Source of the DNA: Karalla daura
Lineage: Eukaryota > Chordata > Actinopteri > Chaetodontiformes > Leiognathidae
DNA length: 64,000 nucleotides
Assembly: GCA_029224185.1 (NCBI GenBank)
Contig: CM055198.1
Location: forward strand, 3,215,675-3,279,674
Direction of reading: 5' to 3'
Below the pieces are notes generated by a model, which searched no databases, was not told where the DNA came from, and worked only from the letters and a program-made list of their open reading frames with translations. Below are positions 15,001-27,770 of this stretch, piece after piece. Position numbers and translations under genes: made by a program. Position 1 is the first letter of the stretch. The number at the start of each line of letters is the position of its first letter.

Positions 15001-18000
15001 TTGTGCGGTCGTTTACATGTTTACATGCCAGTCCCACTGACATTTACTTTAAAGTGACCTTTGTTATATGCATGCCTGTAAAAATCGGTATTACTGTAAG
15101 CATGTCGGTGCATTCAGTGGACATTCTCTAAAGTATACAGTAAACCAGCTTCACAGGGTAGGCGAAGACCACAGCTCTGTACACAGTCATGTAAGTTTAT
15201 ATAGTCAGAGAGATAAGAGCCAGCGGAGAGATGTTTATCATGTCTTTCAGACTGTCAGAGGAGCTGCCTGTGGTTCAGGAGGCATTTATGACGCACGGAA
15301 TGCGCCAGAAGTCCACATAATCCTGACTTTTTGACCTCTGTGTGGTTCAAGGAAAGCAAGAAACCCTCCTACCTTAAATACTGGTGTGTTTGAATTGTCG
15401 GAAGAAGTGCACCTTCAAAACTCTTTGAAGGGATCATTTTGTTCACCTCTTGCCCTCACCGTCTGCAAGAGATTTTCCTTTTCCCCGACTCCGTCTCGAC
15501 ATTATCCGATCATGTTATGATTTTTTTTTCTCCTCTCCGCTCGCAATGTGAACGGGTTTGGGTGTTCAGCCATGTTTTACTCGGCTCAATGTCTCCCGAG
15601 ATTCGCGTTGAGATTTTTTGATCCGAGCCCTGTTTTTTGCCCTTGTATTCCTTCGGATGGGCTGAATCAGCCCGACCAACCTTTATCCCTTTAAAACATC
15701 AGCTCATCCCGCTTTGAACAAACTGGCTTAGTTTTTTCATGCCCCGCTATTGTCTGGATTTCCCTCTACCGGCTCCTCTGATTTATATTGTAAATCCAGG
15801 CCGGATTACCCCTAAACGCTTGTTAAGCAATTTGTAACAATGCCGACTTGTTCGCACTTGACGTTCCATAGATTTTGACACATACACTTTGAAGCCATTT
15901 CAAGCCATTTCCTATCCATTTGCAGACAGACGATGGAGAGTGCAGGGAGATTACCTGTGACACACACACAAGCGTAGCTGCTTACACTGCTTCACAGGGG
16001 GAACATTTAAGTGCATCACGGTGTATTACTCATGTGATGTACGCGGCTGAAAGGAGCAGTGAGTAAAAGGCAGCGCCACCAATTTTGTCTGATCCACTTC
16101 CTGCTGTAAAATGACTCCTCCATCGGCCTAGAATAGCACTTTTGAAGAATGAGAACACCTTCCTTTCGCTATTTTCCCATTGTATAATACACACCTCATC
16201 CTGAACAGTGGCAGCGAACTCTGATTTACCCTCACTCTCATTCTTTCAACCTGAAACCCCCCGCGGGACCAAAGTGGGATCTGTCTGGGGTAGAGGAGGG
16301 CAGTATAAATAGCCCTGTGTCCCTGCTCAGGTTACCCAGCCACAGTCCAGGTTGAAATACCAAAAGACAGAGGGACACACGTACGGGCGGCACGCATACG
16401 CCTGCACACGCACACACACACACACATCATAAAATCATTAAGAGGGCATTTAGGAGAGACCCGAAGCAGCTTCTGAAGCAGGGGGCTCCGTATTATTTTG
16501 CTTAGGTGAGCGCCTCTCTGAGAGTGGGACGTAACACCACAGTGTGTGATTACACAGCAGCAAAAGGGGGAAGTTCACATCCTGTGAGTAACGATGAGTC
16601 GCGTCGCCTCGGCTCAGCTCATACTACGCTCTCTCTGTCAAATTCTTAGGATTTTCCAATGACTAAATCCAAACAGTTGCATGATTTACGGTCCTGCTTC
16701 CTCTATGATTTGTTGAAGTCGCTCCAGACAAGGCTGTAGTGCAAAATGCATGCCTGTCAGCTTGAACCGTGCCTAACGGACACGTCATATGTTTGTATCA
16801 CACCTTTACTCCTATGTTGGCACATTGCCCCACATTTATAAGGCTTAGCCGTGTGCGTCTTCAAAAGGTTTCTGAGATAATCGGTCAATCACTGTGACAC
16901 AAGAGCAGCAGCGTCAAAAAGCAGGCTTCCCCGACAGGTCACGTATCTCAAAGCAGGCTCTGTCTTTCAGTTGAACCGAATCATGTTTTCTTTGCGCCCT
17001 CTGCAGTATTAATAGTTTCATCCCTGCGACGGGAGATGGAATCCACAGACCTCCCTCTGTTCTGAACTGCTTTCTGGAAGTTCGACCGAGGATGATTCGA
17101 CGGCGTGAGTTGGACGTAATCGAGTTGCGGCCCGTTGCGTACACACTTCCGCCTTTGTCTTTCCCAGGGCGGCGTTTCAATGGAGCCACAGAGGCAACGA
17201 GTAGTAGTCCTGATCCTGAGCACTCACACTCACACTCACATTTGAACTTGTATTGCGTGAGCTGTTGAGCTCTGTTGTTTCGTTTCAAAGAAAAAGCCCC
17301 AAACCTCTGACAATCAGAGAAAAGCGATACGGATGACACGTCTAGAATGAGTGTCTGTAGAGCGCGTTATTGTTCACTCAGGTGTCCGAATAACCTGTGG
17401 CCCGTCTTGGGCTGCTATAAACGCAATCATTTACCTTTTAAATGTCGGTGCCGATACGGGATGAACAATTTTGCGGAGTTTCCACCCTGTCCGATATAAC
17501 ATTCACCGTGTGCCGTGTCAAAGTGAAAATCAATGCATTTCTCCAACTGATTTCTTCAATATCCGCATCCCTGAGCACAGCAAAGCTTGCTTATTAACAC
17601 GGGAACCTCAGGCAGTGTCAGTCGATGGCTTTTAAAAGCCGGCCCAGGCCGCGCCGTTTATTGAATGGACGTGCTGGTCCTTACATTGCATTTTCATCGA
17701 CCCGCTCCGAAAGTCAATGAGCTGATCTATGGCTTACAGTACCTGGGAGCATACACAACTGCCTCAGCTGGCAGCTTAAATTACGGCCGAGCTCAACACA
17801 AACCACAGGTCCTATAAAGCCTGCGTTTGCTTTCCAGTGATGGAACATCCCTGCACAAGTGGAGCCGATGTCGTGAGCAAAATAAGCAGAGTAGGTGATT
17901 TAAATAGCAGCAGATGCTGGCCGTGACTCCTACCTTGAGACAGGCGGGTGGGCTGGGTGACCTGCAGCCCGTCCACAGCGCACAGGTTCCCGCAGGGGTG

Positions 18001-19721
18001 CAGAGTGATGACCCCCAGCCTGTTCTCTATGTAGCAGTGCTGGGCAGCCACCCCGGGGCCCTGGATGCTGATGTCTGTGGGACCATGACCCAGAGTGGTC
18101 CGACCTGTGGGGGAGGAGGAAGCGATTTGATTCTCCAGGGCATAGATTTGGGCATTGCAGTACTCCACTGTGCAGCATCATAGTGGCGGTGGGTGGCTTT
18201 AAGGAGCGTGTGTGTGTGATGTCTGAGACCGAGCAGCCTGATTGTGTGCTGTGTGAGATGTCTCACCCTCTGGCAGGGGCAGCAGGGTGATGGCCGTGCT
18301 CAGCCTTCCGCTGCCCAGGCTGACCAGGTGGGGGCGCTCCGCCTGGAACTTCAGCCCCTTTCCGGTCTCGATCAGGTCCAATGGAGTGCTCTAGGGACGT
18401 CAAAAGAAATGGTTTGATTAGAATAAATGAGTATCTGCCATCCTGTTATGTGGTCATTTCCATTTCAAGAACAGTTGGAGTCGATCAAAGCGCTGGGAGA
18501 CCAGCAAAACCTGAGCCAATAGTCTCCGCAATCACGATGTCATCCAAAGCTTTGCAGACGCAACATATGTAATCTAAACCTCTGAATATAGAGGAGACCA
18601 CATCCTTTGTCTCCATTTGCTAAAGTATGTCTGGACTATCAATGACACACTGTGAACGGGATCTAATCAGTAATCATTTCCTGTCCATTAGCTGAGCTAA
18701 GAGTTTGATGCAAAAAAAAAAAAAAGAATGGACAGGTAGTGTTACAGTGGAGGCTGAGAGGACAGACAGAGTTCATCCTTATGTTTTATTGTTTCACTAA
18801 TGGATCAGACCTGCAGGGAGAGAGCCATCCTCCACTCCGGGGAAATGGGAAGAGGAGTGTGAATGTCTTCACTGTGGGAGGTCATTTCCATAGCTGGCTG
18901 TCTCTTTACGTATTCCTCTGCACACTGAGGGAAGTGTGTGTGTGTGTGTGTGTGTGTCCCCTCCTCTCGCCCCTTGCAGCTCTGCCTAAAGCATCACCAT
19001 GCGCTCTCAGCTCAGCAAGGAAGGGGGGGAGGGGGTTGGGGGCGTCTCCATGGCAACAGCAGCTTGCAATTAAGAAACATGAAGCTCCTGGAGGGGCTTC
19101 AGCAAGCTAACTTGTGATGAGCACTTTTGAGCCCAGCGACGCCTGGATATGAAGACAATTCTGTTTTTTGGTCATCATCCTGTGTTGAAACGACTGTCAG
19201 GGGTTCTGGCTGCCATGTAGGAACATTTTCAGTTTTTTTCTTCTCTCTCCCTGGGACTGGCATAATGAAACGACTTCTCCGGGTTGAGCAACATTTGTTA
19301 TTGCAAAGAAGGAAAAAGGGACATTCTGGTCAGTCAATGATGAGGCACATTGCCTCATGGTCCATGATCTAACCCTGGTTTGGCATCTTTCAGGATTCGG
19401 TGTGGGAGGCAGCGAGGGTGTGGTCTGCTTATTAAGGATCCACTCTGCGGAAAATCAGCCTCGCATTATGGACAATGGTTCATCTTTTCAGGGGCATAGA
19501 ATTGACAGCAGGCAGCCACGAGATGCTGCCGAGTCAAGTGTTCAATCGGGCCTGCTTTTTTTTGCGTTTGATTTTCGTCCCATACATTCCTCATTTACAA
19601 CCTGTACTCCGCAATCATTGACTGATCCTCTCGGATGGTTAGCTGGCTGTGTCTGCTAATAGGATTATCCGATTGTGGCGCTGCCGCCGGTGGAGTGGGG
19701 TCAAGCCTAAGAGGATTGCAG

Positions 19722-19757
<36 letters not shown>

Positions 19758-21836
19758 GCTGGGAGGCACTGGGAAGCTAACTGGGAGTGATGGGGGCAGA
19801 AGGGAGGTGCCAAACGGGGCTGCAATCCACTGCAGGATGGCTCCGGTCTGATGCGCTGTGTGCTGCTGCTCCCATGTGGTGCAGCCTGTAACAGGCCGGG
19901 AGATGCACCGATGGAACGGATTCATGCTCCTGTGTGCATGAATGACGCAGTACGTCATAGAGTTCCCTCCATCACCTCACCCAAGTCACCTTACCTGAAT
20001 CCTCATGATGACTTAAAAATGTCAACTGTGGACCCACTTCAGTCCAATTTGATGCCATTGAGTCAGTAATAAGAAACTGAATACCTGAGGGGTAACTTAA
20101 CACAGCTGGGTGGAATCACCTGGCATATCTTTGTGAGTCAATCTGAGGATTTATTTACTTATTTTTAAGGGCTGCAGGCATTTGCTGAGTCGTCATCAGA
20201 GAGCACACCATTCATTCTCAAAATCACACCTAGGGGCGATTTAGAGTCTCCAGTTGACGGTTTAGGAGTGGATACCCAGTATAATATATGACATATGCAG
20301 ATATGCTGTGTGCAAACTGCTCTCAGGAAGGTTCTTGGTCCAACAGGGATTCTGTCACTAACAGCTCAGACACTGTTTTGCTCTTTTTTAAGTCTAAAGT
20401 GATCTCCGTCTTCATTAACAGTACGAAAACATCAATTTATCATCTTAAAAATGTCAATCTTAAGTGGGAATGAGGCTGAAATAAAGCTGCAGATAAGATG
20501 AATCTGTTTATGTCAAACTGGTTAAGTTAAATGAGCATCTTCCCCCACTGGAAAAATTGTGCTTTAAATCCTATTAGATTAAAAAGTATAAGTAGCTATA
20601 GAACTGGCGTGTATGTGCACTATACCATAAAAATCAAATGGAAAAATGAAGACGCTCATACTCTCAGCATATTCTCAGCTTTTCATTCTGAGCTTTTAAC
20701 AGAATTATTCCTCTGTTTGGATAAACTGCCTGAGAAGACCTCTTCTATCTTTTGTTACATTTTCCATGCATTGTCTGCAGCGTTGTCCCAGTTTCCCCCC
20801 CTGGAATCATTAAAGTTTAATCTCCTGTGTTCCTTAACACCCCCTCTTCTCTCACTCCGGTACATGCAATGCACCCGCACATGCACAATCGCACACATAC
20901 ACACACACACAGACCAGCCTCCCCTTAATGCCTGATAGGATTGTGAGACCCAGCAGGTGGGAAACATAGCCATGCAATCTCCGGGTCTGTCTAATTACTG
21001 ACTCTGGCTGAAGATTCCTGCTTTACAACACACGCTGACATATGCTGTCAGGACGCGTCCCAGCTGCGCTGCCCGCTGGCCCGACCTGCTCCCCTTCCTC
21101 ACTTCAGCTGCGAGCCTCAGCCCCCTCTCTCAGACGTCCATCCGAAGAGTTTGAGAGTCGAAAGATGCCGGAGCAGCCAGAGAAGGGATGGTAGGGGGGG
21201 GGGGGGGCATTTGACATCCATGGACGCAGTTGTCAGAGGACAGGAACAAGGCTCCTCTCACAACAGACACACTGATAACACAGAGCGGTGGATTCTCTGG
21301 CCTCAGCGTGTGTGTGTGTGTGTGTGTATGTGTGACTCCGCAGTTGTAACGGTTAACCAAACTGTCACACTGATAACAAATAACGACATTTTACTCTGTT
21401 CTGCAGCTCTCACTCCACTCTTCTATCCCCCCCACCTACTCCACACACAGGCACACGCACACACGCGCTCTCACCTGTAGCACTTGGCGGGTCTGCCGTC
21501 CACACTCGGGCATGTTCCTGTTCAGACGGTCCATGTCCACTGAATTGTCAACGGTTCCTTGAGACACATGAAGGTCCTGGGGGAGGAAATGAGAGCATCC
21601 AATGAAAATGAGCAACAAGTGGCGTCATGGCTGACCTCATCCATTGCAGGAGAGCAGTGGCTAGGTGGCTGCCTGGGAGCATGTGAACGGGCGTTTGGTG
21701 TGTGTGTGTGTGTGTGAGACGCGTCTGATTAGAGTGCAAACATCGCCGTGTCTCAAATTCACACGTTTAATCTAATTGAGGAAAATTTGAAGCGTAGCAT
21801 TTAGCGGGAATCCCCCTCACCCTTCATTCACTCTGC

Positions 21837-21870
<34 letters not shown>

Positions 21871-22703
21871 ACGCACACACACACACACTTTAACAGATGG
21901 CAGACAGTATTAAGCAACACATTCTGAGGAAGTGACACACACACACTTAACACATGCGTTTAAATCTCTTGTTGACACTCCGTTTGACACATTTGCTGGA
22001 AATCAGCCAGAAATTGGCTGCTCTCTTACATCTCATTCACACGCACACACGCGCACACGCACACACACACAGATTGCCTAAATTCCTCCCTTCTTACTCA
22101 ATCATTTTTGGGTATTTCCAGCAAGTCAGCACTGTGCAAACACTATAAATACATCCCCCGTCCAAACTGGAACGCGTGAGCGTCCGCGTCCTGCGTTCGG
22201 CCGAACGCATATGAGAAAATGCACTCCCAAGTCACAGAAAACGAGATGTGAGGAGCGCGTGGCTGTGAGCGAGCGCAGAAAACCCACAGAGGAAGGTTAG
22301 AAAACACAACTTTGCAGCAGTCGCGGAGAAGCAGAGTCGGCGCTCTGAGTCATGTGCATGCCTAAAAGGCTGCAGCAGGGGATGGGAAATGTGGCTCTGG
22401 TTTTCTCTGCCCCTCAGGATAGCAAAACACTACTGCAACATCATCACATTTCAGAAAAGCTGCGAAATGATATTCGGCAGAGCCTGCCGCAAGGACGCGA
22501 ATCACCAAACAGCCAGGGAATGAAAAATCAGTGTTGAGAGAACACCACGTGGAAATATGCAGGCAGTCGAAACCTCTGTTCTGAGTGAAGAAGCCCGAAC
22601 TCCAAACTGTTCCCTCTTTCCAAAAGCTCCTCTTTCTTTTCCCCCTGTCCCCGCATCCAATGATTACCTTTCTCCAGTTGTCCAGCAAACGCATGGCGTC
22701 CAT
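1..22703 (-). CDS. phldb1: phldb1 (pleckstrin homology-like domain family B member 1, LL5-alpha), 5' part, partial
   Basis: Coding exons on the minus strand: 22,703-22,668 (probable first), 21,576-21,475, 18,390-18,267, 18,104-17,934 and 1,464-1,336. Each has GT/AG borders, and the reading phases join without a break. The last exon ends in phase 1, so the gene continues past the left edge. The encoded N-terminus follows human PHLDB1: an MDRLNRN start block (human MDALNRN), PLDLIETGKG, SLGSGRLSTAITLLPL, then an FHA domain with the blocks GPTDISIQGPG, HCYIEN and HPCGN, and GCMLCLGQS. Family knowledge: LL5 proteins are cortical scaffolds that bind phosphoinositides through a C-terminal PH domain (outside this window), anchor CLASP-bound microtubule ends at focal adhesions, and organise acetylcholine receptors at synapses. 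arcn1 lies upstream on the same strand, the same order as in human. Confidence 0.93.
1336..1464 (-). CDS. phldb1: phldb1 exon, end of the FHA domain
   Basis: 129 bases between the acceptor ttttcccag and a GTACTG donor, phase 1 in and phase 1 out. It encodes CMLCLGQSAFFRFNHPEEA and MKSMVPQGG, matching human CMLCLGQSTFLRFNHPAEA. The distal part diverges, as is usual after the FHA domain. The next exon must lie left of position 1; nothing in 1-1,335 resembles it. Confidence 0.93.
6624..6657. repeat. short telomere-like run
   Basis: Three adjoining GGGTTA-type units and two degenerate ones in the large phldb1 intron. Confidence 0.7.
9035..9058. repeat. poly-G run
   Basis: 24 G bases in a GC-rich part of the phldb1 intron. 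Other long runs are 3,200-3,225 (26) and 34,323-34,343 (21). Confidence 0.95.
17934..18104 (-). CDS. phldb1: phldb1 exon, core of the FHA domain
   Basis: 171 bases, phase 1 in and phase 1 out. It carries the FHA phospho-peptide loops: GRTTLG, DISIQGPGVAAQHCYIEN (with the histidine that in classical FHA domains packs the binding loop) and HPCGN, followed by VDGLQVTQPTRLSQ. Like human PHLDB1 it lacks the classical SRxH/NGT set, so phosphothreonine binding is not certain. Confidence 0.96.
18267..18390 (-). CDS. phldb1: phldb1 exon, start of the FHA region
   Basis: 124 bases, entered in phase 0 after ccctag and left in phase 1 at GTGAGA. It encodes STPLDLIETGKGLKFQ, then PHLVSLGSGRLSTAITLLPL, nearly the same as human PHLDB1. 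This is the N-terminal beta strands before and into the FHA fold. Confidence 0.95.
18391..21474 (-). other. phldb1: phldb1 intron, 3.1 kb
   Basis: Bounded by the exons at 21,475 and 18,390. It contains a TG tract (18,935-18,957), a GA tract (about 19,725-19,753), a minus-oriented fragment of a dispersed repeat (about 20,215-20,285), a 13-base G run (21,195-21,207) and a TG tract (21,308-21,328). No coding content. Confidence 0.8.
20215..20285 (-). repeat. dispersed teleost repeat, copy 4, fragment
   Basis: gcgatttagagtctccagtt is the reverse complement of the AACTxxxGACTCTAAATCGC block of the family seen at 38,655. Confidence 0.4.
21475..21576 (-). CDS. phldb1: phldb1 exon with the conserved MDRLNRN start block
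   Basis: 102 bases, 34 codons, between a pyrimidine-rich acceptor (cctcccccag) and a GTGAGA donor, phase 0 on both sides. Residues 15-21 of the exon, MDRLNRN, align with the annotated human start MDALNRN, and QTRQVLQ aligns with QTQTMVQ. Translation could start at the internal ATG (minus-strand position 21,534) or upstream. Confidence 0.85.
21577..22667 (-). other. phldb1: phldb1 first coding intron, 1.1 kb
   Basis: Between the candidate first exon and the MDRLNRN exon. CA tracts lie at about 21,840-21,888 and 22,038-22,071. No other feature seen. Confidence 0.5.
22668..22703 (-). CDS. phldb1: phldb1 candidate first coding exon (MDAMRLLDNWRK)
   Basis: Twelve codons starting at an ATG in a good Kozak context (gccATGG) and ending at a GTAATC donor in phase 0. 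They join in frame to the exon at 21,576-21,475, which is open through its 5' end. This would extend the protein by 26 residues upstream of the methionine that aligns with the human start. Either ATG could be used; the exon is inferred from splice phase and Kozak context, not from homology. Confidence 0.5.
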
Positions 22704-23060
22704 GGCAAAGAGAAGCTCTGGGGGCGCTGACTCTGAATCCTATCAGGGGCTGAACCTGATTGAGCGGGACACCTCTAAGGCCGCTCAGCCAGCGCGTAGG
22801 GCTCACTTCCCTCCGCCGCCCAGCGTGCTCCCATGCAGCGCGGGTCGTCTCTTTGTCTCGGTCTGCGCCGCTTTTGTCTAAAGCCAGTGCCGTGTGTGCA
22901 GGATCCTCCGCTGAACTCCTCTTCAGGATTGGGGGGGGGGTGGCCGGGGGGGAACCTGTTGCTGCTTGCTCCACTAAACTAAGACCTACATTCCTGACTG
23001 GCAGCAGCACAGTCCCAGATAACAGAGGGAGGTGTGTGCGCGCGCGTCTGTGTGTGTGTG
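22704..23060 (-). promoter_or_regulatory. phldb1: possible phldb1 5'UTR and proximal promoter
   Basis: GC-rich sequence directly upstream of the candidate first ATG, ending in a TG/CG tract at about 23,030-23,062. No TATA box seen. This is inferred only from position and composition. Confidence 0.25.
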
Positions 23061-26000
23061 CGTGATCAAAAGAGAGAGGAGAAGCAAAGAGGAAGAGAGA
23101 GTGATGCTGAAAAGATTTGATCGTGACAAAGAGACTGCCCGGACAAAGATGAAAAGAAAGGATTTACAGTAACCTGACGCAGCACATCTGAGAGCGCCCT
23201 CAGTTCTGGAAAAAAGGCTTCAGCATGTAACATGGGTGCAGCTTACATGCTTCTCTATTCGTTTACTATTAATGGCAGCAAGTGCACAGGTTGGCGGCTG
23301 CTCACATGGTGGACTGATAGTAAATATAAGTACTGTTCAGCTAACGCACAGTTTGTAGCCATGTAGCCTCACTCGACTCACTCCACTGTTTGTTTTCCAT
23401 GTCCTGTGTGTCTGCAATTCTAACAAAGGAAGAAAAAAAACTTTTTGGGGAAAAAAACAGGTCTACGTTGTTTTGAAAACTACACCAAGGAAGTATGTTT
23501 TTGTGGCAAAGCTAACCAAGCATTATGTGTCTTTATGCGTCTCTCCATGCAGAACGTTCCTCTGATCCCCGGTGGACACGCGCATCAGACATAACTCTGT
23601 GACTATCTGCTGCAAATGCGAAATGCGTCTCTCCAAAGTCTTTTGCGAGTGACTTTGAAAAAGTCTGGACCCGGGACAGAACGCGTCGTCAACGGCGTCT
23701 TTGTGTGTGAACAGCCCGCAGCTGTGTCCGCGCCCGCCGCAGGACTGCGGGACCTCGCTCCGTTTCGAGTGCATCCTCAAACAAGCCTGATTAGATTTGT
23801 CTGTCCGTGATAGCGGACCAGACGAGCTCTTCCTCTTTTGTGATGGAAGAGGAGGCCGCAGTCAGCTCCCGGTCACTTTTATATATAGGTCACTTTCAAG
23901 TAAACCAGGTTCGGTGGCCTAATTCTCTAAATGGGAGCAAACACCTAATTAGGAAGTGGAAACACAGCCTTTTATCCAGCCGTTTACTGCAGTTATTCTG
24001 TATTTCTAATTAACTTTAGGTTTATTTCGTGATTTATCCTCTAACCAGCTTTATTTACTTGAAACATATTGTTTTATCCTCTCCTCTGTCCATATTCTCC
24101 TGAAAGAAATTGACAAAAATGTTTAGATCTTGACAGATGTATTACTTTAAACCTCATTAGGGCGCTTTGCATTTAGTGAGTGGCGTTTCCATCAAAAAGG
24201 GACATAATCATGATGTGAAGCCTTTGTGAGTCCTGTTTTGCGTGGAGATGATGGTGTTTGTTCCCAGCACATCAAAGCTCATCTCTGGGCTCTCAATCTC
24301 TCATTGGACAAACAAAGAACGCTCAATCTCTCCGTTTCTTTCTGTCCCTCCCTCCCTCCCCTCCCTCTCTCGCCTCTCATGCCAGGGCAGAAAGGCTGGC
24401 ATTGTTTCCTGTATGGGCCAGGCATGGATCTCTCCTCACACATGAGGGAATCTTTTTTTTTTCTCTCTCTCTCTCTCTCGCTCTGATGTGGTTATGAAAG
24501 CGAGGGAGAGAGAGAGAGCAAGCGAGAGGCTGAGCATTTAGTTGCAAAAATGTAGAAGGTGGGAGGGAAGCTGGAAAAACCACTGAAATGTGAATCAAAG
24601 TGGCGCTGGGAAGATTTATGTACTGTAGCATGGGGAGCCAGAGAGAGAATGGAGGTGAACTAAAAGGCAACTGGGTCAGTAGATGTGGTTGAATAGTTCA
24701 GCATGCTACTGACAAGATCTTGTGAGGCAGAGGGAGCTTTTGCATATAAAGCAAGAGAAAGTTGTGAAAAAGTGAGCAAGTTTTTATTGTAGTCCAGCAA
24801 ATTAATCTTTAAATGGGAAAAATTGGACTGTTTGACCTATACTGACAAGTAAAAAAACTGCTGTCTTTTTGTTTGTTTGTTTGTTCGTTTGTTTGGCTCA
24901 TTGAAACAGAATTTTCACTATCTTGTTCTTCATTGTTTTGTACAGTGTTTTTTTTAACTTATTTTAAGATCTGACCTTTGCAGCTTTTTACACTAATATC
25001 AAAAGGTTGATAAAGAAGAGGTTCGCATGATCATTTGAGCTTACTTTGTCCAGGGCTGGTTCAGCCATTTAGTGTCAGCAGGTCGGACCTACGACTAGAA
25101 AACAGTGAAAGTGCAAGTGCGGTTTGGTTTGCCCCCGGGGCAACGACTCCGGGTGCATGGCAGTCGGTCTGAGTAACCGAATGCCTGTAGTGGAAACACG
25201 ACGTAGCCTCATTAAAATGCCGCCTGTGCTTTACAATAGCCGGCTTTTTCTGTTTTACAGCAGAATGAAAGGGAAAGGCACAGGAAACGGGCGTTTCTGG
25301 TGGGTGAAGTGTGCCTGTGGGCGTGTGCGGCGTCTGCCTCCAGACGCCCGCCATTCCTTCTGTCGCGAAAACAAACGGAGGGTGCGGAGACGATTGGGAA
25401 CGGGAATGCGCATTCATTTCCCCCGTCGGAAGAGCCGCGTCCCTTTCGTATCGGCCCGAGATGTCAGTGCGTCCTTGTTGCCACGAGCCGCCTTTATGGG
25501 GAGCCGGCACTTGTGGAGACGCGCGGCTGTGGACCTGGCTCCTGCAAGCAGCAGCCTCTGAGCCCTCAGAATGAATGCATAGTAGAGAACCGCTGTTAGG
25601 TGGTAAATAGGTCTGCCAGATGAATTATTCACATCGTACATCTCCCTCATCATCCCTCCACAGTTCCCTCTGTCCCATCCATCGCAGTCTTCGTTTACTT
25701 CTCCCTTAACATGCACACGCACGATGCAGCTAACCATGGCACTAGCAACTAACTAACCCAACTAACTAACCCAGATAAGGATCGTTTCAGGGACGCGCGT
25801 GCTCGGGCTCAGAAGAACCCGAGGATGCACGCAGATTGTTGCTGTCACCCGTCCCGACCTCGTCTGTGCCGCGACGTTGCGACTCTGTTTTGCTCCGACG
25901 AGCGGAGCCAACGCCAAATGACACACGCCGTTTTTAGAAACAGGCCACAGACACGAAGTGCATTTTCGCCTCGGGAAGAGGGGAGGACCCGAGGCGGCAC

Positions 26001-27417
26001 GCGGGCCGTACGCTGCGTTCCAAAGGACACGTTCGGTGTCGGCAAATGATCCCTGACGCTGCAACGCACGGGGGGGTTCTTCATCGCCGCGTGCCTCGGT
26101 GCGGTAGAAGCGTCGTGATGGAGTGGCTCTCTTGGCCGCGCCGACACGGCTGAGGCGCGAACTGACGGGCTGGGACGAGGCTTGAACTAGTTTGGATGCG
26201 GCAGCTCAACAACAACAACAACAACAAGACTTCGGAGACCACAGCGCAAATAATACGAGCCCGCCTCCAGGGAACACGCATCCGGGCATTTAGCTCAGAG
26301 TGGCTCACTCAACATGCACATCTGCGACCACAGTGTGACGACACCCAGCGCACCCATCCTTCATCTGCCCCACTCTCAAACGTTTCCATGGCCTCTGTAA
26401 CCCAAACCCAATGATCTGTTAAAACGCAGGACAAATTGTCTCTGGCGGAGCAGCACGGATAGCTCACGTAGCGGCTGATTTCCCTCATCGATCTTCACTC
26501 CTATATTATAGAAGTTTGCACACTTTTTAAAAATCACATGCACACGGGTAAAGAACCGCGGGGAGGAAAAAGACATGCATAGGTTTCAAGGGCATGGGAC
26601 GCTCGTTCGATGAGTGTATGTAATTTTGGCCTGCATGTGGTTTCATGCTGGTCTCGAATGGCTCATTTGAAGATTCTCCTCCTGGCGAATTAGCCATTTT
26701 TTCCCCCCTCATATCTGAGCTCTTCGTGCGACCCTTTTGACCTCATGGCTCCCACTTGGCTCTGATATGCGCCCCACTGCAAAGCTGTGAAGGCCCCGTA
26801 TACAGTAGATGGGTGGGCGTCCTTCCAAATGACATTATGCCCAAACAATTTAACCCAGCAAAGCCGGACCCCGGTGGAGACGTAGACAAGACAGAGCAGC
26901 ACGACATGTCAAAGAAGCAAATGCCATGACTCACAACGTGAATGGAGACATTGTTGACTTTCACCTGAGCTTCAAACCTGTCCTGACTGATCACGTCTAA
27001 CCACAGCTGCCGGAGTGTGCTCCGTGGACACGTTGAGATCTGATCTCTCGCTTCTTCCGGAGGCCACGTCTGACAACATCCCTCCATTCTGTGTGTCCTC
27101 TGTACTCCACTGAATTGATTGACATCCTCTCTGTAACGACTGAAAATCATACTCGTAATATTGTTTCTGCACATGCTTGAGAGCATGGCCTTAGGTTTTC
27201 ATGCCAAATGTCGCATCCACATCGCTTTCCTTATTATGCACATATCCTTAATTATCATATCCTTCACGATCTGGAAATATGAGAAACTAACAGCTGCAAA
27301 TGCTGCATCTTATTATGATCGATGCTATTTCCACATTCAGACTTTTTCAAGTTAAGGCCATGGAAAATATCTGTTTACACAGTGGAATCAACTTTTATTC
27401 CAGTTTAAATCAGAAGC

Positions 27418-27418
<1 letters not shown>

Positions 27419-27461
<43 letters not shown>
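27419..27461. repeat. (TG)n microsatellite
   Basis: About 21 perfect units. Confidence 0.98.
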
Positions 27462-27462
<1 letters not shown>

Positions 27463-27728
27463 AAAGTAGCCCCCGGATGCAGCGTTGGTCAGCATCTAGG
27501 CGACTTGAGGACAGGGGAAAGGAGGCGGTGGGACATCAGAGAGTGCCAGACTCACCCAGGATAAAAGCGGGGGGTTTCCAGTCCAATATCAAAGTCTGTG
27601 CTGGACCTAAGTGGACAATGTCTGACCTCTCATTCTCATTCTTCTCAGTCTTGGAATGTCTGGAATTCATTGGAATATTTCTGAGGTGCATCCTGAGAGC
27701 GGATGTCAGGCAATGTAATTTACCACTT

Positions 27729-27731
<3 letters not shown>

Positions 27732-27768
<37 letters not shown>
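27732..27768. repeat. (CT)n microsatellite
   Basis: About 18 perfect units, 270 bases from the (TG)n tract. Confidence 0.95.

Positions 27769-27770
<2 letters not shown>

Larger units (their letters stand above)
1465..17933 (-). other. phldb1: phldb1 16.5 kb intron inside the FHA domain
   Basis: No exon, RNA gene or nested gene that I can support. It holds many open frames without homology, poly-G/C tracts (3,200-3,225; 3,375-3,390; 5,055-5,069; 9,035-9,058; 11,344-11,364), CA/TG tracts (7,716-7,731; 10,092-10,130; 12,152-12,179), a TC tract (about 7,505-7,552), a short telomere-like run (6,624-6,657) and two TAATTA motifs (10,854 and 10,883). GC is high in several blocks (1.0-1.7, 2.0-3.7 and 8.7-9.7 kb), which could hold regulatory elements, but none can be named. 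Confidence 0.8.
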
